From Conidiobolus incongruus B7586 (taxonomy: Eukaryota; Entomophthoromycota; Entomophthoromycetes; Entomophthorales; Conidiobolaceae): a stretch of DNA of 21,641 bases. The DNA lies in assembly GCA_000697335.1 (NCBI GenBank), contig JNEM01006048.1:1-21641 (forward strand). Reading direction: 5' to 3'. Shown one piece after another: positions 1 to 9,779 of this stretch; position 1 is the first letter of the stretch; every line of letters begins with the position of its first letter. The translations under genes and the position numbers were made by a program. The notes under the pieces are model-generated. The model was not told the origin of the DNA. It made no database searches and worked only from the letters and a program-made list of their open reading frames with translations.

Positions 1-1540
1 TTATTAATATTTATATTAACTTGATTAATGATATTAAAATTTAAAATTTAATATAATCAATTTATTTTTTAGACTATTTATTTCAAAACATAAAATATAA
101 ATATAAAAATTTTATTAATTTAACAAATTTTCATAATATTATTGTTTTTATTGTCATCATATTTATATATATTCAATATATTATATTTTGGAGAATAATT
201 AATTTAAATTAATAATTAATTTATTTTTATGATACCATCATAATGATATAATTGTTTATCATCAATTTTTTAAAATAAATATTATTATCCAATAAATACT
301 CACTATTTATGGAAAAAGATATCATAATTTATATTTTAAAAATCAAATTTTATAATATTTATCCAGAAAATGATTTTAGTTATTTTAAATATAAATCTTG
401 GGGAAAACACAGTATTAACTTTATTATAGCAAATATTGTAATGAATTGACTAAAGCTTTGACTTTACAATTAAAATATTAACTGTATAATAAATTATAGT
501 AATATTTTCAATTCAGCAGTCTCTAATCTTGTTAACCACGATACATCTAACGATCATATATGGCCCATAAAAATATATAGAAATTGTGTATAAGAATCAA
601 AACATAATTTTTTTTGGTAATATCCTATAGATTAAAAGAAATGAAATTGAAATTTATTAATATTTCAATACCATTATGAATAATATCGATAATATCCTCA
701 ATATAAAATTATCAATTAATAATAAGCTGCTCAAAATCAATATAATTTTTATAAAACACTGATTTACAGAAAATAATATTAGAGTTGATTACTTGGTATT
801 ATCTACCCCTTTTAATATCAAAATCCAAAGTTTAATATATATTAAGGATATATGTATAACTTCGAAGTATGTAAATTCTAATTATATATATATATATATA
901 TCCAAAATCTAATCACTTCGTTAATTCAAAAAACAGAATAATTCATTTTAATTCCATTAATATTTAAATCAATTTTTCTAAAATATAAAATTGTATCCAA
1001 AAGACATTTCAAAATATTAGGTATTATGATAATTTGACCCTATTCAAAACTTTGAAAAGCTCCATGATAAGTGAAAATTATATCAATTAGTTAGTTTGTT
1101 CAAGAATTTAATATATTTTATTATGATGTTTTCTATGAATGAATTAGTCAAATATATTATTTATTTTGAAACATTCAAATCAATCTAATTATTAATAATT
1201 AAATCTAATAAAATAATAATAACAATTTAAAACGCAAATGCTGTTAAATTTTATAGTAAACTATCAATAAATGTTTGTTTTGATAATTTTGCACAGCATT
1301 TTATGAATCATTATTAGGAATATTTTTTAGTGTATCAACAAATCAGTTTCGAATTAGAATCAACCATAAATTTGAGCTTATAGCAGAGTTACCATAAAAG
1401 AATAATTGGAGTAGGCTTAATTTGATTCAAATTAAATTCATTGAAACAGCAGTAATCTCAAGTTTCAGTTGTTGATAACTGTTAAATAAGATTTAGAGAT
1501 TTGGTAACGTTTTAAATTTGGTGTTAGTCGTTTCAAAGTT
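1..1540. other. AT-rich intergenic region, no gene seen
   Basis: Both strands are dense with stops in all frames and show no coding-like composition. A run of alternating TA lies at 883-901. No tRNA boxes or other known RNA signature was found. The last part is the likely upstream region of the gene that starts at 1703. Confidence 0.6.
883..901. repeat. (TA)n microsatellite
   Basis: Nineteen bases of perfectly alternating T and A, in otherwise AT-rich intergenic DNA. Confidence 0.85.
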
Positions 1541-1548
1541 TATAAAAG
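1541..1548 (+). promoter_or_regulatory. TATA box, TATAAAAG
   Basis: A canonical TATAAAAG lies 155 bases before the ATG at 1703. That distance is long, but it fits a leader carrying the candidate 5' UTR intron at 1557-1615, which would shorten the mature leader. Assignment as promoter is inference from motif and position. Confidence 0.45.
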
Positions 1549-1556
1549 ATTTAGTA

Positions 1557-1615
1557 GTAACGTTGCATATGTCAAGTAAATTTCTTCTAACATGTTTTGA
1601 TACCTTTATTAATAG
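1557..1615 (+). other. Candidate 5' UTR intron of the 1703 gene
   Basis: The stretch begins GTAACG, contains a TTCTAACAT branch-like site around 1585 and ends TTAATAG. At 59 nt it matches the coding-exon introns of this window in size and ends. It lies between the TATA box and the ATG, so it changes no protein sequence. It is a pattern match only. Confidence 0.3.
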
Positions 1616-1702
1616 ATCCAACTAGCATATAAATTAACACTTTAAATTCTTTATTGTTAATAATCTAATATCCTATCTATTCCATTAATTTATTATTGAA
1701 TC

Positions 1703-3271
1703 ATGATAGTTAATCACTTTATTCAATTAATCCTGATAAGCTCATTGAGTGGAGTGATGATTATTGATAGTAATATGAGAGGTGCCTCAATGGTTGAACT
1801 AGATCCTTATCAAGAAAGAGCAAAATTAAATCCTTTGAAAGCTCCCTCAAAACAGTCTGAAGATTCTGAAATTCGTCCACGCTACTCTGAATCAAGCTAT
1901 CCATTCCCCAACGAATCGGATTATGAACTAGAAACTTATCATTTGGTGACTGGAGATATGGACCATTCCCCAAAATTGATTTCTGTTGAAACATTGGATA
2001 GTGATCTGGAATCTTTAAATTCTGAAATTCCTCTGGATTCAGAATCTGAATTTAGTATGGACTCAAGCGCAATGGCATCAAAGTCCCATAATACTCCCAG
2101 TGTCTTATTAATCGAGCCTGAAGATGAAGTTCAAGAAGCCAGAGATAGCGAAGTCAAGTTTGTCGATTTTAGCTACCCTGAATACTCCAAACCTTATGAC
2201 TATCCAGTTCCAACTTCGTATGCACCCAGAGTAAATGTCTATCCCGCAATGCCTGGACCTACCGCATTACCTTTCAGTCATCCTGCTTCTGGAATGATTA
2301 CCCAAGATGAAGATATCGAATGGGACAACGATATGAATATGATTCCTGTTGGAATTTATTCAGAAAAATGCCCAGTATATATTGTCACTAAAACTATTGT
2401 TATTACTCAAGATATGCCTAAACCTAGTGCACAAGTTCATCACTCAATGCCTTTGACTTCTCATTTCCCATTACATGCCACTAATATGCATCCAAAGCCT
2501 AGTAGAAATCCATATGAAAATCAGGTTGAAGAAGAAGACGAGGATGACGATAAAGATGATAGGATTGGTGGTCAAAGTGAATCTATTAAGAGCACCTCAG
2601 AACCAGTAATAGTTATCGTTCAAAACACTCCTCAGGGTCCAACTTTCATTCCTATGATACCTCCAATGATGGGATCAGAAGAAGTTGAATGGAGCAGTGT
2701 TTTTGCTGTAGATGATGCTCAACCAGGTTCTCAATCTTTGTCTGCAGCATCAACTCCCAGTGCTCCCACAGCTCAGCTCCAACCTCAGTCCACTCCTCCG
2801 ACCCAAGCCTTACCACCAAATCCCCTCCCAACATTAGCGCCGGTTCCATCCTTTACTTCAGCATCATCTCAATCACAGCCGCAATCACAGGCTCCAACAT
2901 TAACCAATGAACCTAATCCAAATACCATTACAACCTCCGCTCTATCTGCACTATATAATGCATACCTTCAAACAAATCAACAAATTATCGAAAATGGGCT
3001 TCAAGTTCAACAGCAGCAACAGCGTGAACAGATCCAGCAGCAGCAAGCTCAGGTAGCGGCTCAGCAGCAACAACAGCAACTCCAAAACCAGCAGATGGAA
3101 ACCATGCTTTCAATGTATCAACCACTTCCTGCAATGCAAAATCGTGCAGCCGACTCCCAGCCTCAGAATAATCCCAGCGGACAATTATTGGTCGCTTCAG
3201 GAACCGAATCAATTACTTATCCAATGTGGACACCTCAGATGAATCAAAACCCTAATTATTCAACTTATTAA
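1703..3271 (+). CDS. Hypothetical acidic, Pro/Ser- and Gln-rich protein, possibly secreted
   Basis: A 522-residue single-exon protein that I do not recognise. Residues 1-22 form a hydrophobic start (LILISSLSGVMII core) that could be a signal peptide, though its n-region lacks Lys/Arg. Residues 50-160 are Ser/Asp/Glu-rich. Two short beta-prone stretches follow (about 224-236 and 301-307), each near an acidic E-V/I-EW motif (205-207 and 327-330). An Asp/Glu run occupies 276-286, a Pro/Ser/Thr/Gln-rich segment 340-410, and a poly-Gln, probably coiled-coil, stretch 425-470. There is a single cysteine (223). The ATG is the first in frame and follows a TATA box; an AATAAA lies at 3409-3414. Codon use and the long open frame in AT-rich DNA make it a real gene. 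Function is unknown; a wall, matrix or low-complexity scaffold protein is possible, and an intracellular Gln-rich regulator cannot be excluded. Confidence 0.82.
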   Translation: MIVNHFIQLILISSLSGVMIIDSNMRGASMVELDPYQERAKLNPLKAPSKQSEDSEIRPRYSESSYPFPNESDYELETYHLVTGDMDHSPKLISVETLDSDLESLNSEIPLDSESEFSMDSSAMASKSHNTPSVLLIEPEDEVQEARDSEVKFVDFSYPEYSKPYDYPVPTSYAPRVNVYPAMPGPTALPFSHPASGMITQDEDIEWDNDMNMIPVGIYSEKCPVYIVTKTIVITQDMPKPSAQVHHSMPLTSHFPLHATNMHPKPSRNPYENQVEEEDEDDDKDDRIGGQSESIKSTSEPVIVIVQNTPQGPTFIPMIPPMMGSEEVEWSSVFAVDDAQPGSQSLSAASTPSAPTAQLQPQSTPPTQALPPNPLPTLAPVPSFTSASSQSQPQSQAPTLTNEPNPNTITTSALSALYNAYLQTNQQIIENGLQVQQQQQREQIQQQQAQVAAQQQQQQLQNQQMETMLSMYQPLPAMQNRAADSQPQNNPSGQLLVASGTESITYPMWTPQMNQNPNYSTY

Positions 3272-3459
3272 TTAATATTCAATTGAGGCTTATAGCTGGA
3301 AATATATAATTTTTCATTATTCAAGGGGTTCTTCGAATTGAAAATTGTAGAATCATTGAATTATTGTAATATTTTTATAATTATATTAACTAAATTATTT
3401 GTTTTGATAAATAAACTTTTTTCTGGAAAATTATTTTGTATAAAGTAAAAATACAAGTG

Positions 3460-3464
3460 AAAAA
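3460..3464 (-). terminator. RNA polymerase III T5 terminator
   Basis: Five T on the minus strand, 11 bases past the discriminator base of the tRNA-Phe, as expected for Pol III termination. Confidence 0.7.
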
Positions 3465-3475
3465 GAATTATTATA

Positions 3476-3498
3476 TGCCACCACCGTGGATTGAACAC

Positions 3499-3541
<43 letters not shown>

Positions 3542-3548
3542 AAGCAGC
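3476..3548 (-). tRNA. tRNA-Phe (GAA anticodon), intronless
   Basis: The 73-nt cloverleaf has D-stem GCTC/GAGC, anticodon stem TCAGA/TCTGA with loop CTGAAGA (anticodon GAA at 3513-3515, G37 as expected for tRNA-Phe), variable loop AGGTC, T-stem CCGTG/CACGG with loop TTCAATC, and discriminator A. The A box (TAGCTCAGTTGGG) and B box (GTTCAATCC) are good, and a T5 terminator follows. The acceptor stem, GCTGCTT against TGGTGGC, is weak: three G-T wobbles and a T-T mismatch at 7-66. It could therefore be a slightly decayed copy, although every other arm is perfect. CCA is not encoded. Confidence 0.9.
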
Positions 3549-3862
3549 ATGTCCAACAGAATCGATTGAATATTAAAATCTATATTGATTTATATCAAAA
3601 TATTAAAGAAATTTTTCATTATTTATTTTTGAATTTATCTTCCTCATTTTTTTATAAATATTTTCCACATATTATATCTTTTTCATTCTATATATATTTA
3701 TATTTATATTATCATATTTTGTTAAAAATTACGCAAATTTCATTTATCCCACAATTTTGATTATACTAATTCAAATCTTTTGATAAATCCTAAATTTTTG
3801 TCTACCACTCCCTTTTTTAAATTGGTTATTAAATCAATTAATTAAACTAAATATCCAACAAA

Positions 3863-4303
3863 ATGGGTAAAGGAAAACCAAGAGGAATTCAGGCCGCTCG
3901 TAAATTACGTACCCACCGTCGTGACCAACGTTGGGCTGATAAGGCTTATAAGAAGCGTGCCTTAGGTACCGCTTTCAAATCTTCCCCCTTCGGTGGTTCT
4001 TCTCACGCTAAGGGAATTGTTTTGGAAAAGATCGGTGTTGAATCCAAGCAACCTAACTCCGCTATTCGTAAGTGTGTCCGTGTCCAATTGATCAAGAACG
4101 GTAAAAAGATCACTGCTTTCGTCCCCAACGACGGTTGTTTGAACTATGTCGATGAAAACGACGAAGTTTTGATTTCCGGTTTCGGTCGTCGTGGTAAGGC
4201 CGTTGGTGATATTCCTGGTGTTCGTTTCAAGGTTGTTAAAGTTTCTGGTGTCTCCCTCCTTGCCTTATACAAGGAAAAGAAGGAAAAGCCCCGTTCTTAA
4301 GTA
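3863..4303 (+). CDS. RPS23: 40S ribosomal protein S23 (uS12)
   Basis: A 145-residue protein, complete and of the usual eukaryotic length. It sits at the decoding centre of the small ribosomal subunit and helps monitor codon-anticodon pairing. The universal [10 protein letters not shown] motif (residues 62-71) carries Pro64, the residue hydroxylated in yeast Rps23. The basic N-terminus [14 protein letters not shown] and the C-terminal [14 protein letters not shown] are typical; the start is fixed by family alignment. It is encoded in one exon. Codons are strongly biased to C- and G-ending forms, which marks high expression and contrasts with the AT-rich flanks. A C/T-rich stretch precedes the ATG, and an AATAAA at 4342-4347 is the likely polyadenylation signal. 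It converges on eIF2 gamma across a 1.8 kb spacer. Identification is certain. Confidence 0.98.
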
Positions 4304-6124
4304 TTTTTATCTCGAGTTCTGGACCTTTCAAGTTCCTCCGCAATAAATCAATTTATTGTGAAGATTTTTTCGGCGCTTGTTAACTATTTGGCTCTCTTCC
4401 ACCCTGCCGCCCTCTCTCAGTTGATTTTTGTCAAATTTCAAACTAGTATAGTTCAATAGTTAAATTAGATCCTTCCAAAATATGAATTAACCTAAATTGA
4501 TCATATAACCTACTTGATTGTTCACCCTTACAAGGTTTGTATTTATTTCAATTTATTTTTTTTATTTCACTCTTTGCTGTTTTAGATTTCGAATCACATT
4601 CAATTCCTTTTCTGAAACATGGATCATTTTACAAATGCTAAACAATACATTTACACTATTCGATTCATTTGATATATTTCTCAATTACCATTATATTTTG
4701 CAAGTTCACTTAGGCTGAAGAATTTACTGTAATGTTGGCTTACCTTTTTCAATCTTTAAAATTTCTTTTGGATTGAAACATACTGAATATCTGTTTTTTG
4801 CTTCATTTATTTTATCCATATTTGATTTCTCTTTCGAATAATACACTGACATTAGACTTTTTCAACTTTTGTTCTCGTCTTCATTTGAATCTGGTTTTCT
4901 GATCTAATAATTTAAATCTATACACTCGGTTTCATTCTTACATTTAATTTCCAAATACAATTTTTCATTTTCTTGAATTTCTATCTGTTAAGTATTATCC
5001 ACATCAAATATCTAACAAATTTAATCAACTTGCATAGTGTAATTGTTATTTAAAACATTAATACTCTGAACTTGAATAACTTTAACTTGTTTTCTAGTTT
5101 ATGAATTATTTACAATTATATATTTAACATCGAATTATTTTTAGAATTGATTATTATATTAGAAATAAAAATTCATATTTTTGATTATTGTTTTTATTTT
5201 CACAAATAATTTGTAACAATATACCATATAATCATTTTAATCATTAATCAACATTTAAATCTTTAATAATTTTCCAACATTTTGCTTAAATAGTAAAATA
5301 ACAAGATATTTTATACATTATTACCTACATATATAAGCAAATATATCAATATTTCTATATACCTTTCATATTAGAAAATGTTATACTCTAATAAGTAAAT
5401 TCGAGAATATATTCTCAAATTTAAATATATTTAATCTAAAAATTAATTTTATTGTATATAACATTATTAAAGTTTTAATATTTTATCGAATAAAATTGAG
5501 TTTAAAACAGTGTTTTTTAAAACATTCCTTAATTATATATTTGTTCTCATATTAAATTCTTTTATATAAAAAATAATTTTAAATTCAATTTATATATTCA
5601 CCATAGGTGTTATTAATTCTAAAGTATAAAGATATTACCTATTCATTATAAAATTCTTCAGCAAATTGACATGTTATATATCAATTTTTTTTAAAATATA
5701 AACTTCGAAAAAGTGAATGAATGAATATCACTTATAAGCGAATTTGGATAGAATTGTAAGATAGTTGTAAGATTATTTTTTTATTGGTTGTAATATATTT
5801 AGCTTTGTATTTTATTAAATTTTCTCAATCATTTAATTGTTATATATATGTCTGTGAAAAGATATAGCGTTGATGGGCTTTACATTTTGGTCAGCATTAG
5901 TATATCTTCTACAATACAATATTAAAACATTGATAATTTTATATTTAGTATCGAAGAATTTGGATATTTGATTGAGCACTGAAATTATTATATACAAAAT
6001 TATGATTGTATTACAAAGGCTTCAAAATCGTGTTAAAATATAAAGGAGTTTTTTGTTTGAAGTTACTTTATTTTTATGAATACTAAAGCTGAAACATGAA
6101 AACTCAAAAATTCGGTTAAAAAAT
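4304..6124. other. Spacer between two convergent genes; pyrimidine-skewed first part
   Basis: From 4304 to about 4450 lies the RPS23 3' UTR, with a short patch visibly richer in C and G (4370-4425). From about 4500 to 5000 the plus strand is pyrimidine-rich and the minus strand purine-rich, with short coding-like minus-strand stretches (see findings). A 14-bp perfect palindrome, GAGAATATATTCTC, lies at 5403-5416. The rest is AT-rich without coding signal. No tRNA or snRNA signature was seen. Confidence 0.5.
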
Positions 6125-7790
6125 CTAATCCAAATCGATCGTTGATCCGCGCTTGATGCTACCCCAACCAATAAGACTAAACAAAGAATAATTAGTATAC
6201 CATATATTAAAATGAAATTAATTAACTCACCGCCAGTGTTTGTCAATACGACGAGAAAGGGCAATCTTTTCACCAACTTCAGTACAAGTGGGAGAAGTCA
6301 AGACGATCTTAGCAAGATCACCTTTAACGGACTTGACAATACCACCTGTGGAGGTAGAACCAATGTTGACCATTAAAGTTTCGGCCTTGGAAAGCTTTTG
6401 AACCTTAGCGGCTTTCTTGTCATCGGTCTTGACACCAACAAGACGACGCAAAAGGAAGAAGTTAATTTCTAATTCAGTGTAGACGGCGGGAAGAGTACCG
6501 ACAGCACCCAAAACTTGACCTACTAAACGATCGGCACGACATAAAGTGGGATCAATCTTGGTACCAACACCAATTAAACCACCAGGAACAGCAAAGCGAA
6601 GTTGATTTTGTTCAGTGTTGAGAGAGACAATTTTGGAGAAAATAGGCTTACAGATGAAGCGACCTTCAGAATCCTTGGAGACGATACCGGGTCTGACTTC
6701 GACCTTTTCACCAAGCTTGAGAACACCTTTAAGTAAGGAACCACCAGCAACACCACCCTTGAGATCATCAACTTCAGCGCCAGGCTTATTGACGTCGAAA
6801 CTACGGATAACAATCATTCTGGGATCGGAAGTGAAATCTCTAGGGGGAATGGGAATGTTCTTAACAATGTATTCATTGACAGCGTCAATGTTGTATTTCA
6901 ATTGGGCGGAAATGGGGACAATGGGAGCGCCTTCAGCACCAGTACCTTGGACGAATTCCAAGATATCTTGGTATTGGGAGGCGGCAGCTTCAGGTTTGAT
7001 TAGATCAACCTTATTTTGTAAAACAATGATGTTTTTAAGCTTCATGATTTCAATAGCAGCTAAATGTTCAGAGGTTTGGGGTTGGGGACAGGTTTCATTA
7101 CCAGCGATAAGTAAAAGAGCAGCATCCATTACAGCAGCACCGTTTAACATAGTAGCCATTAAAATATCGTGCCCGGGACAATCGACGAAAGAAACGTGAC
7201 GGAGAAGACGATAAGTACCAGTACAACCTTCTCTTTCACAAGGAGGATTGTCTTCCTTGTCACTTCTGAAAGATCTATAACATCCGGGGCGAGGACAATC
7301 GGGAGAATCACACTTGTAAATCTAAAGAAATAAATATAAATTATTTTGAATTTAACATAATATTTAGAATTAAATACTTTGGCGTTAGCATAACCCAACT
7401 TAATAGTAATATTACGTTCTAATTCGTTCTTAAATCTGACGGTCTAAAATTGAAAATTAATATTGCTTATTAATATATTATAATGATAATTATATTACAT
7501 GAACTCCTGAAATAGCTTTGACGACGGTAGATTTACCATGAGCTACGTGACCAATGGTACCTAAATAAAAAAAATTAATAAAATTGCTTTTTATATATTT
7601 ACTAAAGTAAATTTCAAATTTTGATCAAATAAGGGGTTAATCATCCCATAATAATCTGAGGATATTGCTAAAATTAAAACAAAGAGGAGTGATTACCAAT
7701 ATTAATAGTAGCTTGTTTAGAAATAACTTCAGGATGTAAAGGGTGAAGAGTAGTAGGGTCAATATTGACAGTTTCAATTTCAGTAGCCAT
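6125..7790 (-). CDS. GCD11: Translation initiation factor eIF2, gamma subunit (five exons)
   Basis: The GTPase subunit of eIF2, which delivers Met-tRNAi to the 40S subunit in the cytosol. Exons, in transcript order: 7790-7697, 7560-7499, 7443-7378, 7321-6231, 6176-6125. They sum to 1365 nt, 454 residues plus stop, close to the human 472. All introns are GT-AG: 136, 55, 56 and 54 nt. G1 is GHVAHGKST (35-43), preceded by an intron within Gly32. A zinc-ribbon insert has Cys 78, 83, 102 and 107. G3 is DCPGH (121-125), G4 NKVD (177-180), G5 SAQ (212-214). Domains II and III carry the family signatures [13 protein letters not shown] and [11 protein letters not shown]. The last exon adds [16 protein letters not shown], the normal C-terminus. 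The ATG is set by the conserved start and by the in-frame exon 1. Codon use is that of a highly expressed gene. It lacks the long N-terminal extension of the budding-yeast protein. Confidence 0.97.
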
Positions 7791-8176
7791 ATTTGCAATA
7801 ACTCAAAAAATCAACGATAATATATATATTTTAAAATGAATAATAATAAGAGAAAATTTTTAATATTGAATTATCAAGTTTAATTGAATATTAAAATTAC
7901 TATTCTTTATAATTAATAATAAACTATTATTATTCCGTCAATTAATGATGATTTTTTGGGGAATAGAAAATTCGATCTTAAATTAATCTTTATCTACAAA
8001 CAAGTTATGGGATCTGAAATATATCCTAATATTAATGATTTAATTTCATATTTATAATGAATTTCAATGAGATAAAAAATAAAATATTTTGATTGAAAAA
8101 ATCTTTAATCATTACACTAATTATATTCTGTTAATTTATCAAACCTTAGCGTACTACAACCCGAAATAATAAATCA

Positions 8177-8985
8177 GATCAATTCATGAACAAACTGCAC
8201 TGAATATTGTCTTGAACAAAAATTTAAATTTCCTACCGCTTTATAATAATCTAAATTACCAAATATCATACTGAATATTGTCTCTTGGACAACAATCTGT
8301 TATGTAATTTGATTATTATCTATGGAAGTTGAATAAATATCGGTTTCCAGGAGATAAAATATAGAGTATATTTCTTTAATAATCCATTCCTTGAGTGTGG
8401 AATGATTAGCAGATTGCATTAATTCAACAATATTGGATATTGTTTCAACTAATTCTAAATATTCATTTTTGCCAGGGTTGAGATTGGATTAGGATAGACA
8501 TATATCAAGTTTTGCAAGTAAATTGTCCACTAGGAGGGGAGTTTAATAGAATTGGTAAATGCTGGATCTATTAGCTCATGTTTTGATATCTATTAAGTTG
8601 GCATAATGTAAATAAGATCTGAGTATCTAATAGTGGCTGTACTTTTAACAATTGATCCATATTACATTTTTAATAAAACTAGATTTAGTATTAAAATGAT
8701 AGACTATTTCGGTAGGTTTAGGGTTGTATAGAGGACCTGGTAATACTGAGGATTTGGATTCAATTTGAAATCATATTCGGATACATAAAACATAGAACGA
8801 TAACACCATAATAGGTAATGCTTATTCAAAAATGTATTTCAACATATACTACATTTGGATGTGCTTTTAGAATTCGATCATTTGCTGAATTCTTGATCAT
8901 TGGACCGGTGTGATTGTGTTATATTGTTGTTTGTAGATGATTCATCCATACCTTGTTTTATTCTTTTAAATTGTAAATTAGTCAT
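8177..8985 (-). pseudogene. Possible decayed or cryptically spliced gene, unidentified
   Basis: On the minus strand several protein-like open stretches follow each other in different frames. The first starts with an ATG at 8985 (MTNLQFKRIKQGMDESS). Others lie at about 8918-8829, 8770-8648 and 8488-8303, the last being 62 codons with helical character (LVETISNIVELMQSANHS, then TLKEWIIKEIYSIFYLLE). The same frame stays open for another 41 codons at 8299-8177 after one TAA. I tried GT-AG introns of the local size class and found no consistent set joining them, so decay seems likelier than splicing. No family was recognised. The local drop in AT content supports a coding past, but chance open frames of this size are not excluded in a 2 kb spacer. 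Confidence 0.3.
8199..8294. repeat. Two copies of an ACTGAATATTGTCT...TGRACAA motif, 71 bases apart
   Basis: Copies begin at 8199 and 8270. They share ACTGAATATTGTCT followed by TTG(A/G)ACAA, with a 2-base difference between. They lie inside the candidate decayed gene and may be a small internal duplication. Confidence 0.5.
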
Positions 8986-9779
8986 TTTCGAATGTCATAT
9001 TAGAAATTTGATCGAATTTAGTTGCTGATTTTTTAGGATTTTTGAATTGGTATATTTTTAATATAATTAAGCAAGTATAATTTAAAAAATTCTAGTAATA
9101 AAACAGATTTATTTAGTCAGTTTCATCTTTCAACATCCCAGATTATATATAAATTATTATCGATTATATTTCAATTATACATTTATATAGTAAATTATGT
9201 AATGGTTATATATAAAGGTTAACTTCGAAAATTATAATATTTCAATATCTGAATTCAAGAGTAAAATTAAAATGACAGATATTAAAATAATCCGATAAGT
9301 TATATCAACCAAATAATCTATCCATTTTCTAATAGGAATAGCATGGTTTATGTTTTTTTATTAAATTAAAATTGATCCTTTTTCTGTGAATCGATTTATT
9401 TCATATCCACCAGATATGTTTATTTTATCCAATATTTTTTTTTTGATATTTTTATAAACTCTTCAGATTTTGATGGGATAAATATTATTAAAGTATACAT
9501 TTTTGGGGTTTGCTATATTGATGAAACTGATTTTTTTTAGGATTTATTATAATATTATAATATTAAATATTTTATGTTTATATTTATTCAAGATATGAAG
9601 TTATTGAAAATTCAAGCCGTCCCATAATATCCTGTCAGCAATATTCAACTTAAATACACCTTAAACTGATTTTGATGGACATCACAAAATTTAATCGTGA
9701 TTTATAATCAAAAAAAGCATATAGTTCATAATATAAATTAAAATTTAAATATCAAAATAGATTTAATGATTATGATATA

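Larger units (their letters stand above)
7791..9779. other. 2 kb spacer between divergent genes, with coding-like minus-strand stretches
   Basis: Holds the promoter areas of eIF2 gamma (minus) and MSH1 (plus). Bases 8160-8985 are visibly less AT-rich than both sides and hold open minus-strand stretches in shifting frames, listed separately. Bases 7791-8140 and 9000-9779 look like plain AT-rich intergenic DNA. Confidence 0.5.

Noticed and set aside
3491-3760. Plus-strand open frame of 89 codons
   Set aside because: Its first third is the antisense of the tRNA-Phe gene and the rest is Phe/Tyr/Ile-rich translation of AT-rich spacer, with no coding signature.
4518-4718. Plus-strand open frame of 66 codons
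   Set aside because: Phe- and Thr-rich product of a pyrimidine-rich strand; no start context or conserved feature.
5403-5416. Perfect 14-bp palindrome GAGAATATATTCTC
   Set aside because: AT-rich palindromes of this size arise often by chance here; the spacing does not fit a heat-shock element and no second copy was seen.
6615-7199. Long open frame antisense to eIF2 gamma
   Set aside because: It mirrors the C-ending codon bias of a highly expressed gene on the other strand; the sense protein is certain.
7943-8017. Box C/D snoRNA-like pair: ATGATGA and CTGA about 65 bases apart
   Set aside because: The bases outside the two boxes do not form a terminal stem, and the sequence before CTGA matched no rRNA target I could recall.
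8717-8725. TTTAGGGTT, a telomere-like or telobox motif
   Set aside because: Single copy inside a coding-like block nearly 1 kb from the eIF2 gamma start; no tandem telomeric repeat.
9509-9530. TGATGA followed by CTGA, another C/D-like start
   Set aside because: No closing D box within the next 80 bases.
9541-9570. Self-complementary TAATATTATAATATTA-type sequence
   Set aside because: Expected in sequence made almost only of A and T; no flanking structure of a mobile element.
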